DNA of 64,000 nt. Origin: UBA1447 sp964612185 (lineage in GTDB: Bacteria > Bacillota > Clostridia > Oscillospirales > Acutalibacteraceae). This document shows positions 51,381-59,128 of the stretch, in pieces (positions within the stretch are counted from its first letter, which is position 1; the number at the start of each line of letters is the position of its first letter). The position numbers were made by a program, and so were the translations under genes. The DNA is taken from positions 1 to 64,000 of the forward strand of contig CAZTCR010000013.1 of assembly GCA_964612185.1 (NCBI GenBank), given 5' to 3'. The notes below the pieces were generated by a model. The model searched no databases. It was not told the origin of the DNA and saw nothing but the letters and a program-made list of their open reading frames with translations.

Positions 51381-53147
51381 TTATCCCAAATCGCTTTTAT
51401 CTGTCAATTCAACGCACAGTTCCACGGCGCTGTCCGTTTCAAAAATCACCAGTTCGTTCTCACCCTGCTTTAAAAGCGCGGCAGGGATATAAAGGGTTTT
51501 CTGCGGTCCGGCAGCCGTCCAGTAACGGCCGAGGTTAAAGCCGTTAACCCACACCTGCCCTTTCGCCAGTTTATCACAGCGCAGGAAGGTGTCGGCCGGC
51601 TCGTCAACCTCGAACCTGCCGCGCAAGAACACCAGGCCGTCCGTTTTCTCTTCTTCGCAGGGGGAAAACGCAACCTTGCCGATGTCGTCCAGCTCCAGAT
51701 TGTATATCTCCCAGCCAAACTGCTTTTGCCCGCCGACGGCGACATAATCCGTTATGCCTTTAAAATCCTTGAGCAGCGGACCGAAATTGACCCTGCCCAT
51801 GTTTTCGACTAAAATATCCAGCGCGGTTTCATCTTGCTCGAATTTGAAACTGACATCCTCATCCTCGTCATTGCGGTAGATGATGCCCTCGCGCTTGCCG
51901 TCTATAAACACATGAGCCCTGTCATGAATGTCGCAGATTTTAATCTGCGCCTGCCCGACCGGTCTAACCCGTGTGCGGTACAGGATGAAGCCGTAATTTT
52001 GCCCGAAGTATTCCATCGGTTTCACGCCGGCGGTCTTGTTCACATTGCCCGAAAGATTGCCGAGCTGTGAAAACAAGTTAGCGCATTGGGTCAGTGCGAC
52101 CATGCCGAACGCCTTTGCTTTCGGCGGTTCAGGCAAGTTGAGCGGCTCAAGCGGGCCGATGTATTGCTCAATGAGTGCCCGCAGGGCGTAATATTTTTCC
52201 GTGGGATTGCCCTGCTCGTCAAGCCCGCAATCGTAGTCATAGCTGGTGATATCCGGCTGATAAAAAGTACCCGCGGTATTCGCGCCGTTCATATAGCCGA
52301 AGGTGGTGCCGCCGTGGAACATATACAGGTTGAAGTGCGCGCCCATTTTAAGCAGACCTTCCGCCCCGCTCCTGAATTTTTTCACAGCATCCCCGCCGGC
52401 GTGGTGGTTTTCACCCCAGTGGTCAAACCAGCCCATCCAGAACTCCCCGCACATAATCGGCATGTCCGGCTGAAAAGCTTTGAGGTGACGGAAAGTATCT
52501 GACGGGTCGCTGGTAGAAAAATTGATAACCTTGAACACCTCCGGCAGCGTTCCGCCGGTTAAGTGGAACATCTGCTCGCCGTCCGAGGTAAACAGCGGCA
52601 CATCAATACCGTTTTCACGCATCTGCTGTTCCAAAAAACGCAGATATGCCGAATCATTGCCGTAACTCCCGTACTCGTTTTCAATCTGCATCATTAAAAC
52701 CGGCCCGCCTTGCGTGCACTGATGCTTGACGAGGCGCGGGAGCAAAACCTTATAATAGGCTTTAATCTTTTCCATAAAAACCGCATCCGCGCACCGCAGT
52801 TCGATGTCCCGGTTTTTTAGCAGCCACGCCGGCAGTCCGCCGAATTCCCACTCCGCGCAGATGTACGGCGACGGACGGACAATCACATGGAGCCCCAGCT
52901 TGCCCGCAAGCTCAATATAGCGCTCCACATCGTGCATGCCGGTGAAGTTGAATTCGCCCTCCCGCGTTTCATGGAAGTTCCACGGCACATAGGTTTCTAC
53001 TGTGTTCAGTCCCGCGGCTTTGAGTTTTAGCAGCCGGTCTTCCCAGTAATCCGGCAAAATGCGGAAATAATGCATCGCGCCGGAAAGGATGCGCAGCGGC
53101 TTGCCGTTGAGGTAGAAAGAGTCGGATTTGATTTCGAAGGTGGACAT
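51381..53147 (-). CDS. GH35 beta-galactosidase
   Basis: 588 residues. Classical GH35 start FYLNGKPLRILSGAMHYFR, acid/base Glu in MQIENEYGSYG (near 159), nucleophile Glu in MCGEFWMGWFDHWG (near 235). The C-terminal jelly-roll domains end with VWVNGFNLGRYW. No signal peptide, so it acts on imported beta-galactosides. It starts the minus-strand glycan group GH35-ridA-GH29. Confidence 0.94.
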   Translation of the reverse strand: MSTFEIKSDSFYLNGKPLRILSGAMHYFRILPDYWEDRLLKLKAAGLNTVETYVPWNFHETREGEFNFTGMHDVERYIELAGKLGLHVIVRPSPYICAEWEFGGLPAWLLKNRDIELRCADAVFMEKIKAYYKVLLPRLVKHQCTQGGPVLMMQIENEYGSYGNDSAYLRFLEQQMRENGIDVPLFTSDGEQMFHLTGGTLPEVFKVINFSTSDPSDTFRHLKAFQPDMPIMCGEFWMGWFDHWGENHHAGGDAVKKFRSGAEGLLKMGAHFNLYMFHGGTTFGYMNGANTAGTFYQPDITSYDYDCGLDEQGNPTEKYYALRALIEQYIGPLEPLNLPEPPKAKAFGMVALTQCANLFSQLGNLSGNVNKTAGVKPMEYFGQNYGFILYRTRVRPVGQAQIKICDIHDRAHVFIDGKREGIIYRNDEDEDVSFKFEQDETALDILVENMGRVNFGPLLKDFKGITDYVAVGGQKQFGWEIYNLELDDIGKVAFSPCEEEKTDGLVFLRGRFEVDEPADTFLRCDKLAKGQVWVNGFNLGRYWTAAGPQKTLYIPAALLKQGENELVIFETDSAVELCVELTDKSDLG

Positions 53148-53174
53148 AGGTTTGGTCCTTTCAGAATGTTAATC

Positions 53175-53215
53175 CTCAGTCGCCATTCGGCGACAGCTCC
53201 TTTGGAAAAGGAGCC
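53175..53215. repeat. REP-like intergenic repeat, two hairpins
   Basis: CTCAGTCGCCATTCGGCGAC then AGCTCCTTT and AAAGGAGCC: two consecutive hairpins (GTCGCC/GGCGAC; GCTCCTTT/AAAGGAGC) followed by five T. This CTCAGTC...GACAGCTCC layout is, to my knowledge, a dispersed repeat in Oscillospiraceae genomes. It lies in a 190-base gap that holds no gene. Confidence 0.65.
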
Positions 53216-53336
53216 TTTTTACGGTTCATTTATAAGGGATTCGGGTTTCCCCGCAAAAGCCCTCTTTTTCAAAGATGGGTGAAAGGCGATTTGATTTTAA
53301 CCGAGTAAATCGCCATGCGATAGCCCTGACGGGTGA

Positions 53337-54149
53337 TTAAATCGTCACATTACTCGCATCGCCTTTGGCGCCCTCACCCAGCGCCCCTTTCATATAGCTA
53401 AAATCGCTCCCGATCCCTTGAACAAAGCGCCCCAAATCCGAATGCCAGACGACAATCCCCATGCCCTTTTTCGCCCATTGAATCTGCTTGTCGATATTGC
53501 CGGAAAAGTGGTTGCCCACGCCGATTTTCCGTTTGTTGCAGGCGGTGATGATCTTTTCGACAGCCGCCTCAAATTCGGGGTTATCGTATTCCTCCGGGAT
53601 GCCCATATTGATTGATAAATCATGCGGGCCGATAAACACGGCGTCCACGCCGGGTTTGTCCAGCAGCTCGTCAATATGGTCAACCGCAAAGCGGCTTTCA
53701 ATGTTCAGAATCAGCAGACAGCCGTCGTTGTATGTTGCGAGGTAGTCCTCTTCCTTACGGGTGAGTTCAGCTTCCCCGGCTATAACCTGCTGTAACCGCT
53801 TGCCTTTGAGCGGGCGGTATTTAACCGCGCCGGTTAAAATATCAATTTCATCTGTTGTTTCCAGGTAAGGTGAGATAACGCCCGCCGCGCCGTCTTCCAT
53901 CGCGGCGAAGGCTTCATACGCGCTGCAAAACGGAATACGCACAATCGGCGCAATGTTCATGGCTTTATAGCATTGGCACATCCACCCGCGTGTCGAGCGG
54001 TCCAGCGGCATATGCTCGGAGTCGATAAAGACAAAGTCGACCCCGGTTTTTTGTATCTGCGCGGCCCACTTGGACGACGGCGACGCAATCAGCGTACCAT
54101 AGACCCGCCTGTTTTCGACAAAGGCTTTTTTCAATTCATGTTGGTTCAT
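53337..54149 (-). CDS. HpcH/HpaI-type aldolase (KDR-aldolase-like)
   Basis: 270 residues of the class II pyruvate aldolase barrel: YGTLIASPSSKWAAQI, FVFIDSEHMPLDR (catalytic His region), IVRIPF, and AVFIGPHDLSINMG with the metal Asp. Family members cleave 2-keto-3-deoxy-rhamnonate and similar sugar acids to pyruvate and an aldehyde. With fucosidase and galactosidase genes nearby, cleavage of 2-keto-3-deoxy-fuconate is a plausible role. RBS GGGGGATAAACC before the ATG. Confidence 0.88.
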   Translation of the reverse strand: MNQHELKKAFVENRRVYGTLIASPSSKWAAQIQKTGVDFVFIDSEHMPLDRSTRGWMCQCYKAMNIAPIVRIPFCSAYEAFAAMEDGAAGVISPYLETTDEIDILTGAVKYRPLKGKRLQQVIAGEAELTRKEEDYLATYNDGCLLILNIESRFAVDHIDELLDKPGVDAVFIGPHDLSINMGIPEEYDNPEFEAAVEKIITACNKRKIGVGNHFSGNIDKQIQWAKKGMGIVVWHSDLGRFVQGIGSDFSYMKGALGEGAKGDASNVTI

Positions 54150-54175
54150 GGTTTATCCCCCTTGATTCAACAGCT

Positions 54176-55498
54176 TTATATGAACATGGCAATAAACAAC
54201 GGATAATGTTCGATCCCCTTATCGTCCATGTAAATGTTGCAGTCGCTTTCGAGTTTGATATATCTGCTCACACACTTGTAGTTCTCAATAATTGAATCAA
54301 GGGATTTTGACAGCAGGCTGCTGCCGGACTTTATTTCAATAGCGGTCGCCTGCCCGTACAAATTGAAAACAAAATCAATCTCGAGCTTGCTCTTTCGTTC
54401 AAAATAGGTCAGCTTTTTACCGTTCTTGGCAAAAATATCCGCACAGATGTTTTCAACAATACTGCCCTCGTTGATATATAGGTTATCATTGAGTATCGCA
54501 GCCTGCGTTCCGTCTTCCATCATCGAAATCAGGAGTCCCGTATCCCTGACATACAACTTGAAGCTGTCCAGCTTTATGTTCGCCATGAGCGGCAGCGCCG
54601 GTTCGGACAGATTGTAGCAATAGTTTACAATGCCCGCATCATAAAGCCAGGTCAAGCTCCCCTCATACTGCCGTGCGCCGGCGGTTTTTGGCATAGTTTC
54701 ATCTTTTTCAATTTCGGCGTATTTAAACTTTTTATTCTTCTTTGCCAGCTGATTCGGTATACTCGCAAAGCACTTCCTCGCCCTTGCTTTTTCCGTGTTC
54801 GGCGCGTATTTGGTTATATCGTCCAGATAACTGCTGACAATATCCCGCTGAAGACCCAACACCTTGCTGAAATTGTTTGTCTCCACAAAAGTTGCCACTA
54901 CTTTCGGCATTCCGCCGACAAGGATGAACCATCTGAAATATTCATTAAACTTGGCCAATATGCTATGATCAATTTCTTGCTTTTCCCTGAAGCAGTTCCG
55001 CAAGTATTCAATCAGATCTTCCTTAACCCCTATCCCCCATAAAAACTCTTCAAAATCAAGGGAGTGCAGATCAATCACCTTTTCATAGCCTGTCGGGTAG
55101 GAAGACACCTCTTTATAGTTCACGCCAAGCAGAGAGCCGGAACCAATCACATCAAACCGCTTATCCATTGTAAAACTTTTGAACGCAACCCTCGCATTGG
55201 GGCAGCTTTGGATTTCATCCAGAAAAATGATGGTCTGATACGGTTCAATGTTAACATCTGTAAAATAAACGCTCAGTCTTCTGACAATGGAATCAACATC
55301 AAGGTCGCCTTCAAAAATGCTCTTTTTTTCCGGCGTTAACTCAAAATTGATGTAGATATAGTTTTTATAGTGTTTCCTGGCAAAATCATCAATAATAAAA
55401 GTCTTGCCGACCTGCCTCGCGCCTTTCACGAGCAGGCAGGTTTTCCCGGTATCATTTTTCCAGTCCAAAAGTTGGCTTGTGATCTTTCTATGCAGCAT
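54176..55498 (-). CDS. AAA ATPase with DUF4143 domain
   Basis: 440 residues. AAA_14 ATPase: Walker A GARQVGKT (near 25), Walker B IIFLDEIQ, sensor VIGSGSLL; the C-terminal DUF4143 ends in a nuclease-like motif (KLEIDFVFNL, then AIEIKSGSS). The clear E-I-K signature of the PD-(D/E)XK fold is kept here. It belongs to a different subgroup from the two other DUF4143 proteins in this window. Confidence 0.88.
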   Translation of the reverse strand: MLHRKITSQLLDWKNDTGKTCLLVKGARQVGKTFIIDDFARKHYKNYIYINFELTPEKKSIFEGDLDVDSIVRRLSVYFTDVNIEPYQTIIFLDEIQSCPNARVAFKSFTMDKRFDVIGSGSLLGVNYKEVSSYPTGYEKVIDLHSLDFEEFLWGIGVKEDLIEYLRNCFREKQEIDHSILAKFNEYFRWFILVGGMPKVVATFVETNNFSKVLGLQRDIVSSYLDDITKYAPNTEKARARKCFASIPNQLAKKNKKFKYAEIEKDETMPKTAGARQYEGSLTWLYDAGIVNYCYNLSEPALPLMANIKLDSFKLYVRDTGLLISMMEDGTQAAILNDNLYINEGSIVENICADIFAKNGKKLTYFERKSKLEIDFVFNLYGQATAIEIKSGSSLLSKSLDSIIENYKCVSRYIKLESDCNIYMDDKGIEHYPLFIAMFI

Positions 55499-55556
55499 TT
55501 TTAAGACCTCACAATCGTCATTATCTACTCTAAGATATCACAATATTTATTAAAAT

Positions 55557-55655
55557 GCAACTTTTACCCACGAGTTTGACCGTCAATTTGCAACTTTTAC
55601 CCACGAGTTTGGCATGCGCTTTGCAACTTTCTCCCCGAAACACCCGTTTCCCGCA
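55557..55655. repeat. 33-bp tandem repeat, three units
   Basis: Units start at 55557, 55590 and 55623. The first two share GCAACTTTTACCCACGAGTT and differ after it; the third keeps GCAACTTT and then diverges. The period is a multiple of three, and a 60-codon minus frame runs through, but no ribosome site or family supports it as a gene. It lies before the DUF4143 ATPase gene at 55498. Confidence 0.75.
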
Positions 55656-55742
55656 CGATTTCCGGGGCAAATCTGTCACATAGAAAATATATTTTATACC
55701 CGTAAAAGTCAATGGATTTCGTTAGTGCTAAGTGGACAGTGG

Positions 55743-55889
55743 TTAGTGGTCAGCGAAAAGATACCGAAACGGTTGTTCAGTAGGTAAAAATATTGAAAAC
55801 TCTTAAAATAAAGGATACAATAGACGCAGAATACTAATCCCTACCGGGTCAGCATCAATAGCTGCTGACCACTAATCGCTGACCACTAA
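55743..55889. repeat. Inverted repeat flanking a promoter
   Basis: TTAGTGGTCAGCG (55743-55755) is inverted at 55877-55889, and a second copy GCTGACCACTAA stands at 55864-55875. Between them is a promoter for the downstream gene: TTGAAA (55793-55798), 17-base spacer, TACAAT (55816-55821). Similar CTAACCACTAA sequence occurs near 7577. It looks like a small dispersed palindromic element that carries or surrounds the promoter. Confidence 0.6.
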
Positions 55890-55906
55890 GTAAAGGAATG
55901 AACACC

Positions 55907-58270
55907 ATGAAACCAACTTACGCTGATTTTTCCCATGCTGTCATCTTTACCGATAAAAACGCTTCCGCCGTCGAGCAAAAAGCCGCCGCGGTACTGGCGG
56001 AAGAAATCTTCAAGCGAACAGGCATCAACCTGAAAACAGTCTATAAATTCCCCAACAACGCCGGGGCGGTAATCGCCGTGGGCGGCAATTGGCTGCCCTA
56101 CCCGCCCGCAATCGCTTTGGCAGCGGGCTTGCCGATGCCCGGCAGAGAAGGCTTCCGTCTGGTGATTGAAAACACCGGCAAACCGCTTTGCGCTGTTATG
56201 GGCGCGGACGACCGCGGCGTACTGTATGGTGTGGGTAAACTCCTGCGGCTCATGGAATGGGGCGAAGGCAAGCTGAGACTCCCGCTCGGTACGGCAATTA
56301 CCGACACGCCGAAGTTCCCCATCCGCGGCCACCAGCTGGCTTACCGCCCGAAAACGAACGCCTATGACGCCTGGACACCGGCCATATTCGAGCAGTATAT
56401 CCGCGACCTTGCCCTGTTCGGCGCGAACACCATTGACATTTTACCCCCCGGCACGGATGATGCTGACAAAAATATTCTGATGAAATATGACGCGCTGGAG
56501 ATGATGGCGGCGCTTTCCGAAATCATTCACGCCTACGGGTTGGAATGCGGTGTATGGTACCCGAACATGTTCGGGGAAGACATTGACGATAAAGGCTTGG
56601 CGAAGGAAGACGCGCAGCGAAGCAAGGTTTTTGCCCGTGTGCCCTATATCGACCATATCTTTGTCCCCGGGGGCGACCCCGGTAAACTGTTTCCCAAAAT
56701 GCTGTTCACGGTGTCTAAGCGTTTTTTCGCCATCGCGAAAAAGTACCACCCGGATGCCAAACTTTGGATTTCGCCCCAAACCTTCTGCCCGAGCGAGGCG
56801 TGGGCGGAGGAATTTTACGCCGAATTTAAAAAAGAGCCCGATTGGCTGTACGGTGTCACCTTTGCGCCGTGGGAACGCGATAATATCGATACCCTGCGCA
56901 AACGCACCCCCAAGCGCTACCCCATCCGCAACTACGCGGACATCTGCCACACTCTGCGCTGCCAGTACCCCGTACCCAAGTGGGACTTAACCCTGGCCCT
57001 GACCCTCGGGCGTGAGTTCGTCAATCCCCGCCCCCATGACGAAAAACATATTCATAACCTCTATTGCAAACACATGGCCGGCTCCGTCTGCTACTCCGAG
57101 GGCATCAACGATGATTTGAACAAATTCGTATGGCTGGACCAGGAGTGGAACCCTAAAACCCCGGTGATACAAACGCTCAAGGAATACGGCCGGCTCTTTA
57201 TTGCCTGCGATTTGGCGGAGGATGTTGCCAATGGAATGCTTTTGTTGGAAGAAAACCTGCGCGGCGACTTTGCGCTCAACCCCGCGGTCGAAAAGGCATA
57301 TCGCCTTTGGACCGACATGGAAGAACGGCTGAGTGCATTCGCCAAAGGCAACTACCGCTTCGAGCTCCATCTTCTTCGGGCGTGCTTTGATTATTACCAG
57401 CAGCAGCGTTATCTGTACGAACATGCGCTTGAACAGGAAGCGATGGCGGTTCTGGACGAATGCTGTGAAAATAACACCGGTGACTGTATTGAAAAAGCCC
57501 GGCGGATTTTGAGCAGAGCGATAAATGAGAAAATCCTGCCGGATCTCGCCGCCAAGATCAACGCCCTCGCCGACTTGTTGTTTGAACATATCGGGGCGCA
57601 ACTCACTGTTTCCCGCCATCACGCCTGTGACTGGGACAGAGGCGCGTTTGTGGAGTGCCTGAATATTCCGCTCAATGACCGGCGGTATATCCTTTCAAAA
57701 CTCGACGAAGCGCAAAAACTCTCCGGCGCTCAAAGGCTTGCCGCGGTTAAAAGCATTGTCTGCCGCACAGACCCGGGGCCGGGCGGGTTTTACGACAACT
57801 TCGGTTCGAAAGAAAGCTGGCGGCGGCTCGAAAATCATGACAATTATAAAAATGACCCCGGTTTTTTCAAAACCCCGCTCTTATCGTTCTTGATGCCGCC
57901 GCCCCATGATGAGGACGACAAGCTCAATGTCCCCCTCGCCTGGCGGCAAAATGTATACACCCTGTACCAAACACCGCTTTATATCAATTACGAAGGCCTG
58001 GATCCGGGCGCGAATTATATCATCCGCGCCGTGTACGGCAAATACCACCCCGTACACATCACACTGTGCGCGGGTGAAGACGGCAGCATCCTTGTCCACG
58101 ATGAAGTTTTCGTCAATGAGCCCTTTGTCACAGCCGAAAACCCCCTGCCAAAAGCCGCTTACAAGGATGGCAAGCTACGGCTCAAGCTCACCGTGCGTGA
58201 CGGGGAAAGAGGGCCGAATGTGTCGGAGATCATGATCAGGCGGGAGTCCGCTCCCGCCGGGAAGCAATAG
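55907..58270 (+). CDS. Large glycoside-hydrolase-like protein (GH20/67-type N-domain)
   Basis: 787 residues. The first 120 (VEQKAAAVLAEEIFKRTGI, GREGFRLVIEN, GVLYGVGKLLRLME) match the small domain that precedes the barrel in GH20, GH67 and GH84 enzymes. A TIM barrel follows (FPIRGHQLAYRP, GANTIDILPPGTDD, LECGVWYPN, LWISPQTF). A helical domain (about 430-590) and a beta-sandwich end complete it. Candidate acids include Glu in PNMFGED and CPSEAW, but I cannot assign the family. No signal peptide. AAAGGA stands nine bases before the chosen ATG; the earlier ATG is too close to it. Confidence 0.65.
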   Translation: MKPTYADFSHAVIFTDKNASAVEQKAAAVLAEEIFKRTGINLKTVYKFPNNAGAVIAVGGNWLPYPPAIALAAGLPMPGREGFRLVIENTGKPLCAVMGADDRGVLYGVGKLLRLMEWGEGKLRLPLGTAITDTPKFPIRGHQLAYRPKTNAYDAWTPAIFEQYIRDLALFGANTIDILPPGTDDADKNILMKYDALEMMAALSEIIHAYGLECGVWYPNMFGEDIDDKGLAKEDAQRSKVFARVPYIDHIFVPGGDPGKLFPKMLFTVSKRFFAIAKKYHPDAKLWISPQTFCPSEAWAEEFYAEFKKEPDWLYGVTFAPWERDNIDTLRKRTPKRYPIRNYADICHTLRCQYPVPKWDLTLALTLGREFVNPRPHDEKHIHNLYCKHMAGSVCYSEGINDDLNKFVWLDQEWNPKTPVIQTLKEYGRLFIACDLAEDVANGMLLLEENLRGDFALNPAVEKAYRLWTDMEERLSAFAKGNYRFELHLLRACFDYYQQQRYLYEHALEQEAMAVLDECCENNTGDCIEKARRILSRAINEKILPDLAAKINALADLLFEHIGAQLTVSRHHACDWDRGAFVECLNIPLNDRRYILSKLDEAQKLSGAQRLAAVKSIVCRTDPGPGGFYDNFGSKESWRRLENHDNYKNDPGFFKTPLLSFLMPPPHDEDDKLNVPLAWRQNVYTLYQTPLYINYEGLDPGANYIIRAVYGKYHPVHITLCAGEDGSILVHDEVFVNEPFVTAENPLPKAAYKDGKLRLKLTVRDGERGPNVSEIMIRRESAPAGKQ

Positions 58271-58329
58271 TGAAGAGCGGCTGCGCCGCGAAAAGCAATT
58301 GGAGTAGGGCGTAATACCCGCACCCGCGT

Positions 58330-58360
58330 CCGTAGGGTTCGGCATCCCTGACGAACCGTG
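58330..58360. repeat. Dispersed hairpin repeat, copy 1
   Basis: GGTTCG...CGAACC hairpin within CCGTAGGGTTCGGCATCC. Copy 2 (62454-62484) has GGTGCG...CGCACC: the two differ by a compensating base pair, so the hairpin is conserved. Confidence 0.7.
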
Positions 58361-58390
58361 AAAAATTCAAAAATTCAAATTGCAATTCAT

Positions 58391-58445
58391 GCGTACATTT
58401 TATACGCACATTTCTGTTGACATGCGTATAATTCAGGCGTATAAT
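58391..58445 (+). promoter_or_regulatory. HicAB promoter with GCGTA operator repeats
   Basis: TTGACA (58417-58422), 17-base spacer, TATAAT (58440-58445). An inverted repeat GCGTA-N6-TACGC sits upstream of -35 (58391-58406) and two direct copies of GCGTATAATTCA cover the spacer and -10 box. The sites fit binding by HicB. Confidence 0.8.
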
Positions 58446-58468
58446 TCAACATGTAGGAGCATATATCG

Positions 58469-58657
58469 ATGACTGCAAGAGATCTTCTTAAACAACTGTA
58501 TAAAGACGGATGGCAGGAAATTGACGCGAGAACCAAAGGCTCACACATTCAGTTAAAACATCCTGTCAAACCCGGCAAGGTCACCGTTCCGATCCATTCA
58601 GGCGATATCCCGCCGGGTACGCTCAACAGCATCTTAAAACAAGCCGGACTGAAATAA
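58469..58657 (+). CDS. hicA: HicA toxin (mRNA interferase)
   Basis: 62 residues of the HicA double-stranded-RNA-binding-like fold with the catalytic His in KGSHIQLKHP (His26), then VTVPIHSGDIPPGTLNSILKQAGL, the full family signature. HicA cleaves mRNA and tmRNA independent of translation. Toxin precedes antitoxin, as usual for HicAB. AGGAGC stands in front of the ATG. Confidence 0.94.
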   Translation: MTARDLLKQLYKDGWQEIDARTKGSHIQLKHPVKPGKVTVPIHSGDIPPGTLNSILKQAGLK

Positions 58658-58676
58658 CTTTTAGAGAGGAAAAATT

Positions 58677-59099
58677 ATGCGCAAGTTAACATATTTAGCG
58701 GTTTTTGAACCGTCAAAAGACGGTTTCGGTGTTTACTTTCCCGATTTGCCGGGCTGCATCAGCTTTGGCAAAACATTTGAAGACGCGCAGGAGCACGCGG
58801 CCGACGCGCTGGCACTCCACATATACGGAATGGAAAAGGACGGCGAAAAACTGCCGAAAGCGTCAAAAACGCCGGTTGTCGAGCCGGAAACCGCGGACGG
58901 CTATTTTATTGCGCCGGTAACCGTCTTCCCGGATATGGTCAAAATCGAACTGGACAATAAAAAGGTTAAAACAAATGTGACGCTGCCAACCTGGCTGAAG
59001 GATGCGGCGGAGCAGCGGGGGGTCAACTATTCACGGCTTTTGGAATCGGCCTTGATTGATTACCTGGATATCAAGCCAACCCAAACCGTGCACAAATAA
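58677..59099 (+). CDS. hicB: HicB antitoxin
   Basis: 140 residues. A degraded RNase H-like domain (FEPSKDGFGVYFPDLPGC, then AQEHAADALALHI) that covers the toxin, plus a C-terminal ribbon-helix-helix (NVTLPTWLKDAAEQRGV) for DNA binding. It likely represses the promoter at 58417-58445. GAGAGG precedes the ATG, 19 bases after hicA. Confidence 0.94.
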   Translation: MRKLTYLAVFEPSKDGFGVYFPDLPGCISFGKTFEDAQEHAADALALHIYGMEKDGEKLPKASKTPVVEPETADGYFIAPVTVFPDMVKIELDNKKVKTNVTLPTWLKDAAEQRGVNYSRLLESALIDYLDIKPTQTVHK

Positions 59100-59128
59100 A
59101 ATTGATAAAATTCAAAGGGGTTGTCTTT

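Noticed and set aside
55557..55655. CRISPR array
   Set aside because: Units are directly adjacent with no spacers, only two are alike, and no cas gene is nearby.
55530..55712. 60-codon minus frame over the 33-bp repeats
   Set aside because: No ribosome site or homology; the frame is a by-product of a repeat whose length is a multiple of three.
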